From positions 1 to 41,092 of the IMG/VR virus record IMGVR_UViG_3300046796_000084: a stretch of DNA of 41,092 bases; one strand, 5' to 3'. The translations under genes and the position numbers were made by a program. This document shows positions 7,076 through 15,172 of the stretch, piece after piece. A model generated the notes under the pieces. The model did not search any database and was not told the origin of the DNA. It worked only from the letters and a program-made list of their open reading frames with translations. Origin of the DNA: a virus. Positions within the stretch are counted from its first letter, which is position 1. Each line of letters starts with the position of its first letter.

Positions 7076-7573
7076 ATGACCGAAACCGCACAAACAGAAG
7101 AAGCAAAAGTCCCTGTTAAGAAAACCATCAAGACCTTAGCCCCCAAGCTGACTCCCGACCGTTTCAAGGCGGCTGAATTTGTCCGCGTTATCTACGCTGT
7201 TACCCCCGCTGTAAATACCGAACTAGATCATATTTTGAAGCCTGAATACTGGTCGCATGTCGCAGCCAGCTTGAGTCCTTTGTCGCGGATCGAAGTCGTG
7301 GCTGAAGACAACTCATGGTTCGCTGAGTTGATCGTTCTGTCCAGTGGCCTGAATTGGGCGAAGGTCAAGCTGCTCAGGTACATTCCTCTTGTGGATGGGT
7401 TCCCCGAGGAGAAGAAGCAGCAGGAGGACGATTTTGAAATACTCTACGCCGGGGTGAAGGCGCGTTTCCGCGTGATCCGCAAGAGTGACCGCGCGACGGT
7501 GAAGGAAGGTTTCCCGTCCCATCAGGAAGCGCTCAAGTGGGTGCGGGAGTACGAAATCAGCGCGCTTATCTAG
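7076..7573 (+). CDS. Hypothetical protein between capsid and tail genes
   Basis: A 165-aa soluble protein. The N-terminal 25 residues are Lys/Thr/Glu-rich. The rest is mixed alpha/beta: FVRVIYAVTPAVNTELDHIL, then a WFAELIVLSSGLNWAKVKLL stretch and a C-terminal FEILYAGVKARFRVIRKSD followed by SHQEALKWVREYEIS. The final 45 residues read like a small substrate-binding fold (beta-beta-helix) in which a repeated sequence element pairs with an aligned helix. ATG 7076 is preferred to ATG 7070 because AGAGGA is 8 nt from the former and only 2 nt from the latter. A minor virion or head-completion role is possible; I do not recognise the family. Confidence 0.55.
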   Translation: MTETAQTEEAKVPVKKTIKTLAPKLTPDRFKAAEFVRVIYAVTPAVNTELDHILKPEYWSHVAASLSPLSRIEVVAEDNSWFAELIVLSSGLNWAKVKLLRYIPLVDGFPEEKKQQEDDFEILYAGVKARFRVIRKSDRATVKEGFPSHQEALKWVREYEISALI

Positions 7574-7582
7574 GAGACAGGC

Positions 7583-7870
7583 ATGGTTAATGGGAAACGT
7601 AAAGAAGTAGCCAAGTGCGGTCCGGCGGGGGCGCTTACAGTGGAAGACCTTCATAAACTGATTGATAGGGACGATTATCACCAGTTTGTAGGCACGCATA
7701 CCGTGGCTTGTTGCCTGACTCTAAAGAACGGTTTTACCGTTGTAGGCGAAAGCACGATGTACGCCCCTGAACTTTTTAGTTATGAAATAGCGTTTAAACG
7801 CGCCTTTGATAGCGCTGTTGAAAAATTGTGGGTACTCGAAAGGTACCGGCTGCAACGCGCTAAGTGCTAA
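7583..7870 (+). CDS. N4 gp49 / Sf6 gp66 family protein
   Basis: A 95-aa protein matching the widespread phage family named for N4 gp49 and Sf6 gene 66 (Pfam Phage_gp49_66). The signature is visible as HTVACCLTLKNGFTVVGES, then a Tyr/Pro loop (MYAPELFSYEIAFKRAFD) and a final KLWVLERYRLQ. Members are small, have unknown function and occur in many proteobacterial phages, usually next to structural genes. AGGAGACAGGC precedes the ATG, and only 15 nt separate it from the adaptor gene. Confidence 0.8.
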   Translation: MVNGKRKEVAKCGPAGALTVEDLHKLIDRDDYHQFVGTHTVACCLTLKNGFTVVGESTMYAPELFSYEIAFKRAFDSAVEKLWVLERYRLQRAKC

Positions 7871-7885
7871 ACAAGGAGAACTGCC

Positions 7886-8524
7886 ATGGCCAATGATAAG
7901 TTAAGCTTATACAACGATGCCCTGAACATGATGGGGGAGCGTACTCTTGCTTCCCTCAATGAGAACAGGGAGCCTCGCCGGGTACTTGACGTCAACTGGC
8001 CAAAGGCGGTTAAGTATTGCCTTGAGCAGGGGCAGTGGAAGTTCGCGCTTCGTACTTCCAAACTGACCTTCTCCCCGAATGTTAATCCTGCTTTCGGCTA
8101 TCGCCACGCTTTCGAGCGCCCGGATGATTGTGTGCGTACCGCCAAGATGTGTACCGATGAATACTTGAACGTGCCCTTGTTGAGCTACGGCGAGGAAGCG
8201 GGATGGTGGTTCGCTGATCTTGAGGAGATTTTCACAAGCTATGTCTCCGATCACGTTGACTTTGGCAATGACCTCGGTAACTGGCCGGAGACTTTTACTA
8301 AATATGTGGCCACTCATCTTGCCTCTGAATCCGCCTTGCGGATCACCCAAAGTGAGAAGATGGTTCTGAAGCTTGAAAAAGACCTCAAGACTGCGAAGAA
8401 AAACGCTCTCTCGAAGGACGCCCTGCAAGGCCCGACGCAGTTTTTACCCCAAGGGACTTGGGTCGGTTCACGGCAGGGTGATCGCAGAGGGGATCGTGGA
8501 AGCAGGAGTAGACTAATTGGCTAG
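7886..8524 (+). CDS. Head-tail adaptor (tail tubular protein A, T7 gp11-like)
   Basis: A 212-aa protein of the T7 gp11 type. It starts KLSLYNDALNMMGERTLASL, followed by LDVNWPKAVKYCLEQGQWKFA, the conserved C-x-E-x-x-x-W/F segment of these adaptors. A C-terminal helix-rich end runs KYVATHLASESALRITQSEK. Twelve copies would form the ring under the portal that bridges it to the nozzle. It overlaps the nozzle gene by 8 nt. The basic, Arg/Gly-rich C-terminal tail (SRQGDRRGDRGSRSR) is notable and may contact DNA or the portal. The ribosome site is AAGGAGAAC. Confidence 0.85.
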   Translation: MANDKLSLYNDALNMMGERTLASLNENREPRRVLDVNWPKAVKYCLEQGQWKFALRTSKLTFSPNVNPAFGYRHAFERPDDCVRTAKMCTDEYLNVPLLSYGEEAGWWFADLEEIFTSYVSDHVDFGNDLGNWPETFTKYVATHLASESALRITQSEKMVLKLEKDLKTAKKNALSKDALQGPTQFLPQGTWVGSRQGDRRGDRGSRSRLIG

Positions 8525-11189
8525 GCAGAATATAGAACGCCTAGCGTTCAACCGGGGGGTAATCAGCCCCCTCGCTCTCGCCCGGGTAGATGTCAAGCGC
8601 GTGGCCTTGAGTGCCGAGATACAAGTGAATTGGATGCCCCGGGTACTTGGGCCTATGTCCCTCCGCCCGGGGTTTCAGTTTATTGGGGGCACCCATCTTC
8701 ATCGCCCCGCTCGGCACATCCCTTTTGTCTTTTCAGTAAACGATACGGCCATCATCGAACTGACCGATCGTTTGATGCGGGTGCTTGTGAACGACGAGGA
8801 AGTAACGCGCCCGGAGAATGCCGACAGCATCCTGATCAACGGGGATTTCAATGTTGATCTCGCCGGGTGGACTGACTTCGATCAGGGCAGTTTCGCGACA
8901 TCCGCATGGGTCGCTGGCGGGTTCATGTCGCTCTTGGGCGATGGCACCCTAGGCGCTGTCCGGGAGCAGACCGTGAACCTCTTGGGCAGCGGGGAGCACG
9001 CCTTGCGGGTTGTGGTCAGGTCGGGGGTGTTGGTTTTACGCGTGGGGTCAATCACTGGCGGGAACGAATACATACCGGATACCTACCTAGGCCCCGGGGT
9101 ACATTCCCTTGCCTTTACCCCGACGGGTAATTTCTATGTGCGGCTGCTTAACCGGAACGACTCCTTCACGGTAGTGGATTCGGTTACGCTCGAAACGCCC
9201 GGGTCGATGATGGTTCCGACGCCATGGGCTGAGTCTGACTTATCCAAGATCAGGTATGTGCAGTCGGGGGACACCATCTTTGTGGCCTGTGAGGGCGTCC
9301 CTCCGACGAAGATCGAGCGTCGGGGGAAGACGAGTTGGTCTGTTGTGGCCTTCCTGCCGGATGATGGTCCCTTCATGGTGGAGAACCTGACGTCGATTAC
9401 GATGGCGTCAACGTCAATCACCGGACAGACCACGCTGAACGCTTCCGGGGCGTACTTCACTCCGGCGAATGTCGGCTCCCTTTTCAGTTTGCAGTCGAGC
9501 GGTCAGGTGCGGGATAAAGCGATTTCGGCTGCGAACGTGTTCACTGATCCGATCGAGATTACAGGGCTGACTATTGACCGGAACCTACATATCGCAACGT
9601 CAGGAACGTGGGTTGCGACGCTCACCTTGCAGCGCTCGGTCGGCGCTCCGGGAGGGTGGATCGACGTCACGAACTACACCACTAATCAGAATGTTGATTA
9701 CAACGACGGCCTCGATAACCAGATCGTGTACTACCGCTTGGGCGCTAAGACGGGCAACTTCACTTCCGGCATGGCCTTGGTAACGTTGTCCTTTCCCCAC
9801 GGCTCGATCACGGGCGTTATCAGGACGACGGCCTATATCAGTTCTACTCAGATGATAGGCGACATCATTAGCGATATCGGCTCCCTTGTTCCTGTCACTA
9901 CATGGGCGGAAAGTGCGTGGTCTGTGCGTCGCGGATTTCCCTCTGCCGTGGCCATCCATGAGGGTCGGCTATGGTGGGCGGGTAAGGACAGGATATGGGG
10001 TTCTGCCAGTGATGCCTACTACACCTATGGCCTCGCTACTGTTGAGGGCGACGCTGGCGCGATCTCCCGTTCGATCGGGATCGGTCCCGTCGATACGATC
10101 AACTGGCTGATCTCCGCTGAAGGCTTGATCATGGGCGGCTTTGGCAGCGAGTTCATATGTCGGTCGAGCAGTCTGGACGAGCCGATCACCCCGTCGAATT
10201 TCAAGATCAAGAGGGGCACAACCGTAGGCTCCGCGCAGGTCGATCCTATCCTCATCGATGCAAGCGTCATGTTCGTGGATCGTACCCTCGGGCGCGTGTA
10301 TGAACTGACCACGGAGTCCTTCGGGGCGACCTATGCCATCAAGGAACTGACAGCGCTTACTCCCGAGATCGGACGCCCGGGGGTAGTGCGTACAGCAGTA
10401 CAGCGCAAGATTGATACGCGGATACATTGTGTACTCGCCGACGGTTCTGCGGTCGTGATGATCTTCGACAAGCTGGAGGAAGTTAATTGCTGGGTAAAAG
10501 TCCAGACTTTCGGTGCTATTGAAGACGTTGTAGTGCTCCCTTCAGCAGGTTCCGAGGAGGACATTGTCTATTATGTCGTGCGGCGCAACATCAACGGGCA
10601 GACACGACGCTATCTGGAGAAGTGGGCGTTGACCAGCGAGTGCGAAGGCGGCGCGCTGAACAAGCAAGCCGACTCGTTCATCGTTTTTTCAGGGCCTGAA
10701 CCGGCGCAGTTGATCACCGGGTTAGATCATCTGGAGGGCGAGTTCGTTGTCGCGTGGGGGGATGGCCGCGATCTCGGGGGCGGTCAGGTTATCAACGGCG
10801 CGATAAGTTTGCCCGTTCTGGTGAATTACGCAGTCATCGGCGTTTCTTACTCGGCTACCTTCGTGAGCACCAAGCTGGCTTATGCAGCGCAAAGCGGCAG
10901 CGCGCTCACGCAGAAGAAGCGCCTCGATCATCTCGGGCTGATCCTTCGCAATACACACTACCAAGGACTGCAGTACGGCGATTCGTTCTACGCCCTTGAT
11001 GACTTGCCGCTGGTCGAAGAAGGGAGCGTGACCCCGGCAGATACGATTTGGGATTCTTACGACGCTGACTCGGTCGAGTTCAATGGGGTTTATGACACTG
11101 ATTCCCGGCTGCATCTCAGGGCAAACTCTCCGCGTCCTTGCACGGTACTCGCTGCGGTATTCAGCATGAGCACATACGAAAAGTTATGA
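8517..11189 (+). CDS. Tail nozzle protein (tail tubular protein B, T7 gp12-like)
   Basis: An 890-aa beta-rich protein in the position and of the size expected for the podoviral tail nozzle, which closes the DNA channel and contacts the cell envelope. The start is typical (FNRGVISPLALARVDVKR, then NWMPRVLGPMSLRPGFQFIG, HIPFVFSVNDTAIIELTD). The middle shows propeller-like repeats, with AIHEGRLWWAGKDRIWGSASD and TINWLISAEGLIMGGFGSEF, and the C-terminal third contains RRYLEKWALTSECEGGALNKQ. TTG at 8517 is the start: the aligned N terminus begins there and it overlaps the adaptor stop. Confidence is high because of the order adaptor, nozzle, ejection proteins. Confidence 0.85.
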   Translation: MARQNIERLAFNRGVISPLALARVDVKRVALSAEIQVNWMPRVLGPMSLRPGFQFIGGTHLHRPARHIPFVFSVNDTAIIELTDRLMRVLVNDEEVTRPENADSILINGDFNVDLAGWTDFDQGSFATSAWVAGGFMSLLGDGTLGAVREQTVNLLGSGEHALRVVVRSGVLVLRVGSITGGNEYIPDTYLGPGVHSLAFTPTGNFYVRLLNRNDSFTVVDSVTLETPGSMMVPTPWAESDLSKIRYVQSGDTIFVACEGVPPTKIERRGKTSWSVVAFLPDDGPFMVENLTSITMASTSITGQTTLNASGAYFTPANVGSLFSLQSSGQVRDKAISAANVFTDPIEITGLTIDRNLHIATSGTWVATLTLQRSVGAPGGWIDVTNYTTNQNVDYNDGLDNQIVYYRLGAKTGNFTSGMALVTLSFPHGSITGVIRTTAYISSTQMIGDIISDIGSLVPVTTWAESAWSVRRGFPSAVAIHEGRLWWAGKDRIWGSASDAYYTYGLATVEGDAGAISRSIGIGPVDTINWLISAEGLIMGGFGSEFICRSSSLDEPITPSNFKIKRGTTVGSAQVDPILIDASVMFVDRTLGRVYELTTESFGATYAIKELTALTPEIGRPGVVRTAVQRKIDTRIHCVLADGSAVVMIFDKLEEVNCWVKVQTFGAIEDVVVLPSAGSEEDIVYYVVRRNINGQTRRYLEKWALTSECEGGALNKQADSFIVFSGPEPAQLITGLDHLEGEFVVAWGDGRDLGGGQVINGAISLPVLVNYAVIGVSYSATFVSTKLAYAAQSGSALTQKKRLDHLGLILRNTHYQGLQYGDSFYALDDLPLVEEGSVTPADTIWDSYDADSVEFNGVYDTDSRLHLRANSPRPCTVLAAVFSMSTYEKL

Positions 11190-11200
11190 GGGGAAATTAA

Positions 11201-11803
11201 ATGGGCGAACAGGTAGGGTCAGCGGTCGCCGGAAGCGCCGCACAAGCCGCCATCGGGGGCATGGCGTCGGGGGTCAAGGCCGGGGGGCAGATAGCTGGTG
11301 GCGCTGCCGCGCGGCGCGCGGGGGAGGCGAAGCAGAAAGCTTCCGAGTTTACCGCGCAGCAGCTTGAGCAGAACGCGGGGCAACAACAGGCAGCAAGCCA
11401 GCGCGCAGCGCAAGAGGAATTGCGCAAGAGTATGTTGCTTCAGTCGCGCGCTATAGCGGTTGCTGCAGCTTCAGGCGGGGGTGCGCTTGATCCTACCGTT
11501 GTAAGGCTTGTGGGTAGCCTCTCGAAAGAAGGCCAGCTTGCTTTCGATACTGCGATTTATGGCGGCGAGGAGCGCGCCCGGGGCATGGTCAACCAAGCGA
11601 AAGCCACGCGGTACGAAGGCGCGCAGCAAGCCCTTGCCGGGCGTGAGGCGGAGAAGGCCGCACGAATCGGTGCCGGTAGCACGATCCTGTCAGGCGCGAT
11701 GAAGGATTGGGGTTCTGGTGGTTTTAATTTCGGTGGCGCGCCAGCCGACGACTCCGAGGTCGTGGTGAAAGCACCGATCTACGAGCGCTCATTTTACGAT
11801 TAG
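11201..11803 (+). CDS. Ejection (internal virion) protein, T7 gp14-like
   Basis: A 200-aa, Ala/Gln-rich helical protein. Residues 1-40 are small and glycine-rich and could span a membrane (AVAGSAAQAAIGGMASGVKAG). A coiled segment follows (AKQKASEFTAQQLEQNAGQQ), then LLQSRAIAVAAASGGGALDPTVVRL, the most conserved stretch of gp14-like core proteins. The end is Gly-rich. In T7, gp14 is ejected first and sits in the outer membrane as part of the DNA translocation channel; a similar role is inferred here from sequence character and from its place before two giant ejection proteins. GAGGGGAAATTAA precedes the ATG. Confidence 0.75.
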   Translation: MGEQVGSAVAGSAAQAAIGGMASGVKAGGQIAGGAAARRAGEAKQKASEFTAQQLEQNAGQQQAASQRAAQEELRKSMLLQSRAIAVAAASGGGALDPTVVRLVGSLSKEGQLAFDTAIYGGEERARGMVNQAKATRYEGAQQALAGREAEKAARIGAGSTILSGAMKDWGSGGFNFGGAPADDSEVVVKAPIYERSFYD

Positions 11804-11812
11804 GAAACAGAC

Positions 11813-14800
11813 ATGGCCGTCTTACCGGGAGCACAAGCAAGGTCTACGCCCGAACCTTCTACCTCAGTCGCGCAATATCGTGGCGGCATCGCAGAGAGCG
11901 CACAGCTTGCGACTGCGGAGTCGGTACAGTCTCTCGGGGGAGAACTTATCCAGAGGGCAGACGAGCATCGTAGGCAGTTAGACGAACTGCGCGTGATCGA
12001 AGCGGCCACCGCGCTGCGTCAAGGTGAACTTGATCTTACCTTCGATCCCCAGCACGGTTATCAAAACATCCGGGGCGGGGACGTGGTCAAGCGTCCGATC
12101 GTGGAGGAGTACGGCCAGAAGCACAAGGAGCTATCCGACAAGATCACCTCCACACTAAGCCCTCGCCAGCAGGAACAGTTCAAGCGGCACTCTGCCGGAT
12201 CGGGCGTGAACTTTCAGGCACAGGTCATGCGGCACTCCATGGCGGAGTCCGAGAAGTATGGCGGCGATGTTTATAAGGCTGACTTGTTATCCCGCGCTGC
12301 GACCGCGTCGGCGTCGTACAAGAACCAGTTGATCACTGCGCAGCAGATCAACGGCGTGGATGAAGCGACCAATTACCGCATGCAGACCCTCGGGGTGAAT
12401 GAAATCTCCCCCGCCCTCCGCGATGAGTTCGTGAAGGGCGCACGGGGAACAGTTCATACCGCTGTCATCGATGCCGCACTCAAGGCCGGGGACACCGAGT
12501 ACGCCGATTCTTACTTCAAGGCGAACGGCAAGGACATGACTCTCGCGCAGTCCGACGCGGTCAAGGCGCAACTGCAACCGGCTACCGACTTCGCGAAGGC
12601 CAAAGGCATCGCGACTGAAGCGTTCCAGAAGAATCTGGCCGATCCAAAATACAACGCCACGGCGGATATTCTTGAGAAGTCCGGCACGAATAACCGCGTC
12701 GCAAGCGCAGCACATTCAATGTATCAGCAGTTCGTGCAGGAGAAGAAGCTTGCGGATACCGAGGCGCAAGGCACGGTGCTCAACACCTTCTACACCACGC
12801 CCGATCGCGCGACCATGAACTCGATTGTCGCAACCAAAGAGTTCAATGCGCTCAACGATACACAGAAGGCTGCGGTACGTCACACCATGCAGACGAGCGT
12901 GACCGCTGCCGAAAGTTTGGTGGCCTCTCAAACATGGCAGCAGGAGAGCCACGAAGCCATAAGAGAGAACAGGGAAGCCGCCGCCGCGAAGCGCGCTCAA
13001 GATGCTTTGAGCAATGACCCGGCGGTTATCGCGCGAGTCAACGCTGAGTTCAACGATCCAAACTTCAGGAAGAAAACGCCTGAGTATTTCTTGGGACTAG
13101 CGCCCGAGATCGGGATCGACTACGCCAAGCACTTGATTGCTGCACAGGCCAAAGCGGATAAGGAGTTCAATTCCTTCAAGATGAACCGCTACGAAGTTGA
13201 TTCAGTCAAGACGGACTCGATCAAAAAGAATAAGAGCCAAGACAGAGCGGTTAATGAGATGGCCGAACTGCGCGGTCGTCAGTTCTATGAACAAAACGGT
13301 CGGCCTCCGACGCTGGAAGAACAGAAGAACATCATGCTTGAAATTGTCACTCAGAAGGTCGAAGTGCCGGGGCTGTTCTACGGCTTCAATGAAGAAGCAC
13401 TGTACAAGCTGCCTCCAGCACAGCGCGCAGCTTACGATAGCCTTATACAAGCAGCGAGGAACGCAGGGCGACCAGACCCAACCGGCGAACAACTGGCAAA
13501 GGCGTGGAAGGTCATCGAGCCACGGTTGAAAACAGCAGGGCAGAACGCGGCCACCTTGGGCATACCGCCGGTACCTCCAACGACGAAGGTAACGCCCTCG
13601 ACAACCGGGGCACCGGCAACGGGCGCGGGTACCGCCACAACCACGACAGCGGGTACGCCAGCCGCGTCGACTGAAGCGGTGAAAGCGCCCGAACCAACGG
13701 TAACGGCAACCGTACCTACGTTCGCGCTCGGGGGATCGGCACCGTCAACCGGGGTAGCGCCGGGGTTAGGCTCCGGCGGGGGTGCAGCGGCGTCTAAACT
13801 CACGCCTATGCCTGACGCGATCACGAAGAATATCGAGGTAGCGAAGACCGCAGCACCGGCAAGAGCGACAACGCCAGCACCGGTAGCGACCAAAGCAGAA
13901 ACCAAGGCTCCGGCAGCGAATGAAGTTACGGCAACGATCAAGCCCCCCGCACCGGCGAAGGATGGTCTGGTCGAGAAGGGCAACATCGATCTCAAGAATC
14001 GTCCGATCGTGGAGGCCAACGACGGCAAGGTAAGCACTGTGCGCTCGATAAGTGTTGGTATCGATGGCAAGGAAGTTCTCATACCGACCGTCATCAATGG
14101 GGAGATTGTGAGCGACAAGGCCGCGATCGAGCACTACAAGAAGACGGGGGAGCACTTAGGCAAGTTCGAGACAGTGGAAGCGGCTAATACCTATGCCGAG
14201 AAGTTGCACAAGACTGAGGAAGCGCGGGTAGCGGAAGTTCGCAAGGCTTACGGGATATCGGAGAAGCCCTCCTTGGAAAAGCCAAAGCCAAAGTCAGCGG
14301 CCGTAGCCCAAGCGGAAACCGTTAAAGCTGAAGCAGCTACCGTCAAGGCCAAGGCCAAGGCTGCGGCTGACGCAGCAACGGCTGAACGCAAGGCGGCAGC
14401 GGCCAAGATCGACAAGACGCGCGCTGCAGAGAAAGCAGCAGCGGACGCCCTGACCGCCGAGATCGAGACGAAGAACAAGGCGGAAGCAGCGAAGCCCAAG
14501 TCTGAAACTATTATATCGGCTGCTTCTCCGGTGCCGAAAGTGGAGGTGAAGGAACTTGAGAAGGAAGCCCAAGTATTCAAGAAGGCTATCACTGAGAAAG
14601 CTGACGAAGCTGGCAGTAGTGATACCGCCAAGGCGATAGCGGAGAAGGCCGCGCTGGGCGCTGCTAAAGAAAAGCAGATGATCGATGAGGGCACCATTAA
14701 GGGCGGGGGAACTATCCTGCAACCACAAAAAACAGCAGGGGCTACCAAGCAGAAGCCGATCAGCTTCTCGGCGGCAAAGCGCGTTTCCGGCGAGGCTACT

Positions 14801-15172
14801 TATCAACTTCACGAAGGCACCTCACACAAGCACGGGTATGTATCCATCAATGCGCAACCCGGGGAGGATGTCCGCGCAATACAGGGCGGGGTCGTCATCT
14901 TTGCGGGGCAAGCCAACCGCTCCCACGGCAATGTCGTGATGGTAAAGCACACCGATGGGACGACGGCCGTCTACGGAAACAACAGCGAAACCTTGGTCAA
15001 GGCGGGTAAGTTAGTAAACAAGGGTGAGCACATCGGGGTAACAGAGGGCGGAGAAACCCGTTTTGAACTTGTTCATACAGGTAAGGACGGGCGCACTGTT
15101 TGGGACGACCCAAGGCCGATGATGGGCATGGGCGCTCCTAAGCCAGCGCCCAAAGCTAAAGGTAAAAAATAA
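11813..15172 (+). CDS. Large ejection protein with degenerate M23 (LytM) domain
   Basis: A 1119-aa internal virion protein. Residues 1-580 are helical. Residues about 585-720 are a Thr/Ala/Pro/Gly linker. A module starting GNIDLKNRPIVEANDGKVST (about 723-800), known from podoviral ejection proteins, is followed by an Ala/Lys coiled coil (about 815-930). Residues about 985-1105 resemble an M23 peptidase: HGYVSINAQPGEDVRAIQGG and GNVVMVKHTDGTTAVYG are recognisable. The metal ligands are not: the Asp of HxxxD is Ser1011, the His of YAH is Asn1056, and HLHFE is E1081-T-R-F-E. It is therefore probably a binding domain rather than an active enzyme. It overlaps the next gene as TAATG. Confidence 0.75.
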   Translation: MAVLPGAQARSTPEPSTSVAQYRGGIAESAQLATAESVQSLGGELIQRADEHRRQLDELRVIEAATALRQGELDLTFDPQHGYQNIRGGDVVKRPIVEEYGQKHKELSDKITSTLSPRQQEQFKRHSAGSGVNFQAQVMRHSMAESEKYGGDVYKADLLSRAATASASYKNQLITAQQINGVDEATNYRMQTLGVNEISPALRDEFVKGARGTVHTAVIDAALKAGDTEYADSYFKANGKDMTLAQSDAVKAQLQPATDFAKAKGIATEAFQKNLADPKYNATADILEKSGTNNRVASAAHSMYQQFVQEKKLADTEAQGTVLNTFYTTPDRATMNSIVATKEFNALNDTQKAAVRHTMQTSVTAAESLVASQTWQQESHEAIRENREAAAAKRAQDALSNDPAVIARVNAEFNDPNFRKKTPEYFLGLAPEIGIDYAKHLIAAQAKADKEFNSFKMNRYEVDSVKTDSIKKNKSQDRAVNEMAELRGRQFYEQNGRPPTLEEQKNIMLEIVTQKVEVPGLFYGFNEEALYKLPPAQRAAYDSLIQAARNAGRPDPTGEQLAKAWKVIEPRLKTAGQNAATLGIPPVPPTTKVTPSTTGAPATGAGTATTTTAGTPAASTEAVKAPEPTVTATVPTFALGGSAPSTGVAPGLGSGGGAAASKLTPMPDAITKNIEVAKTAAPARATTPAPVATKAETKAPAANEVTATIKPPAPAKDGLVEKGNIDLKNRPIVEANDGKVSTVRSISVGIDGKEVLIPTVINGEIVSDKAAIEHYKKTGEHLGKFETVEAANTYAEKLHKTEEARVAEVRKAYGISEKPSLEKPKPKSAAVAQAETVKAEAATVKAKAKAAADAATAERKAAAAKIDKTRAAEKAAADALTAEIETKNKAEAAKPKSETIISAASPVPKVEVKELEKEAQVFKKAITEKADEAGSSDTAKAIAEKAALGAAKEKQMIDEGTIKGGGTILQPQKTAGATKQKPISFSAAKRVSGEATYQLHEGTSHKHGYVSINAQPGEDVRAIQGGVVIFAGQANRSHGNVVMVKHTDGTTAVYGNNSETLVKAGKLVNKGEHIGVTEGGETRFELVHTGKDGRTVWDDPRPMMGMGAPKPAPKAKGKK

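Noticed and set aside
13432-14812. Large minus-strand frames opposite the Ala/Pro linker of the 1119-aa protein.
   Set aside because: They result from GC-biased codon composition of the linker; no start signals and no recognisable product.
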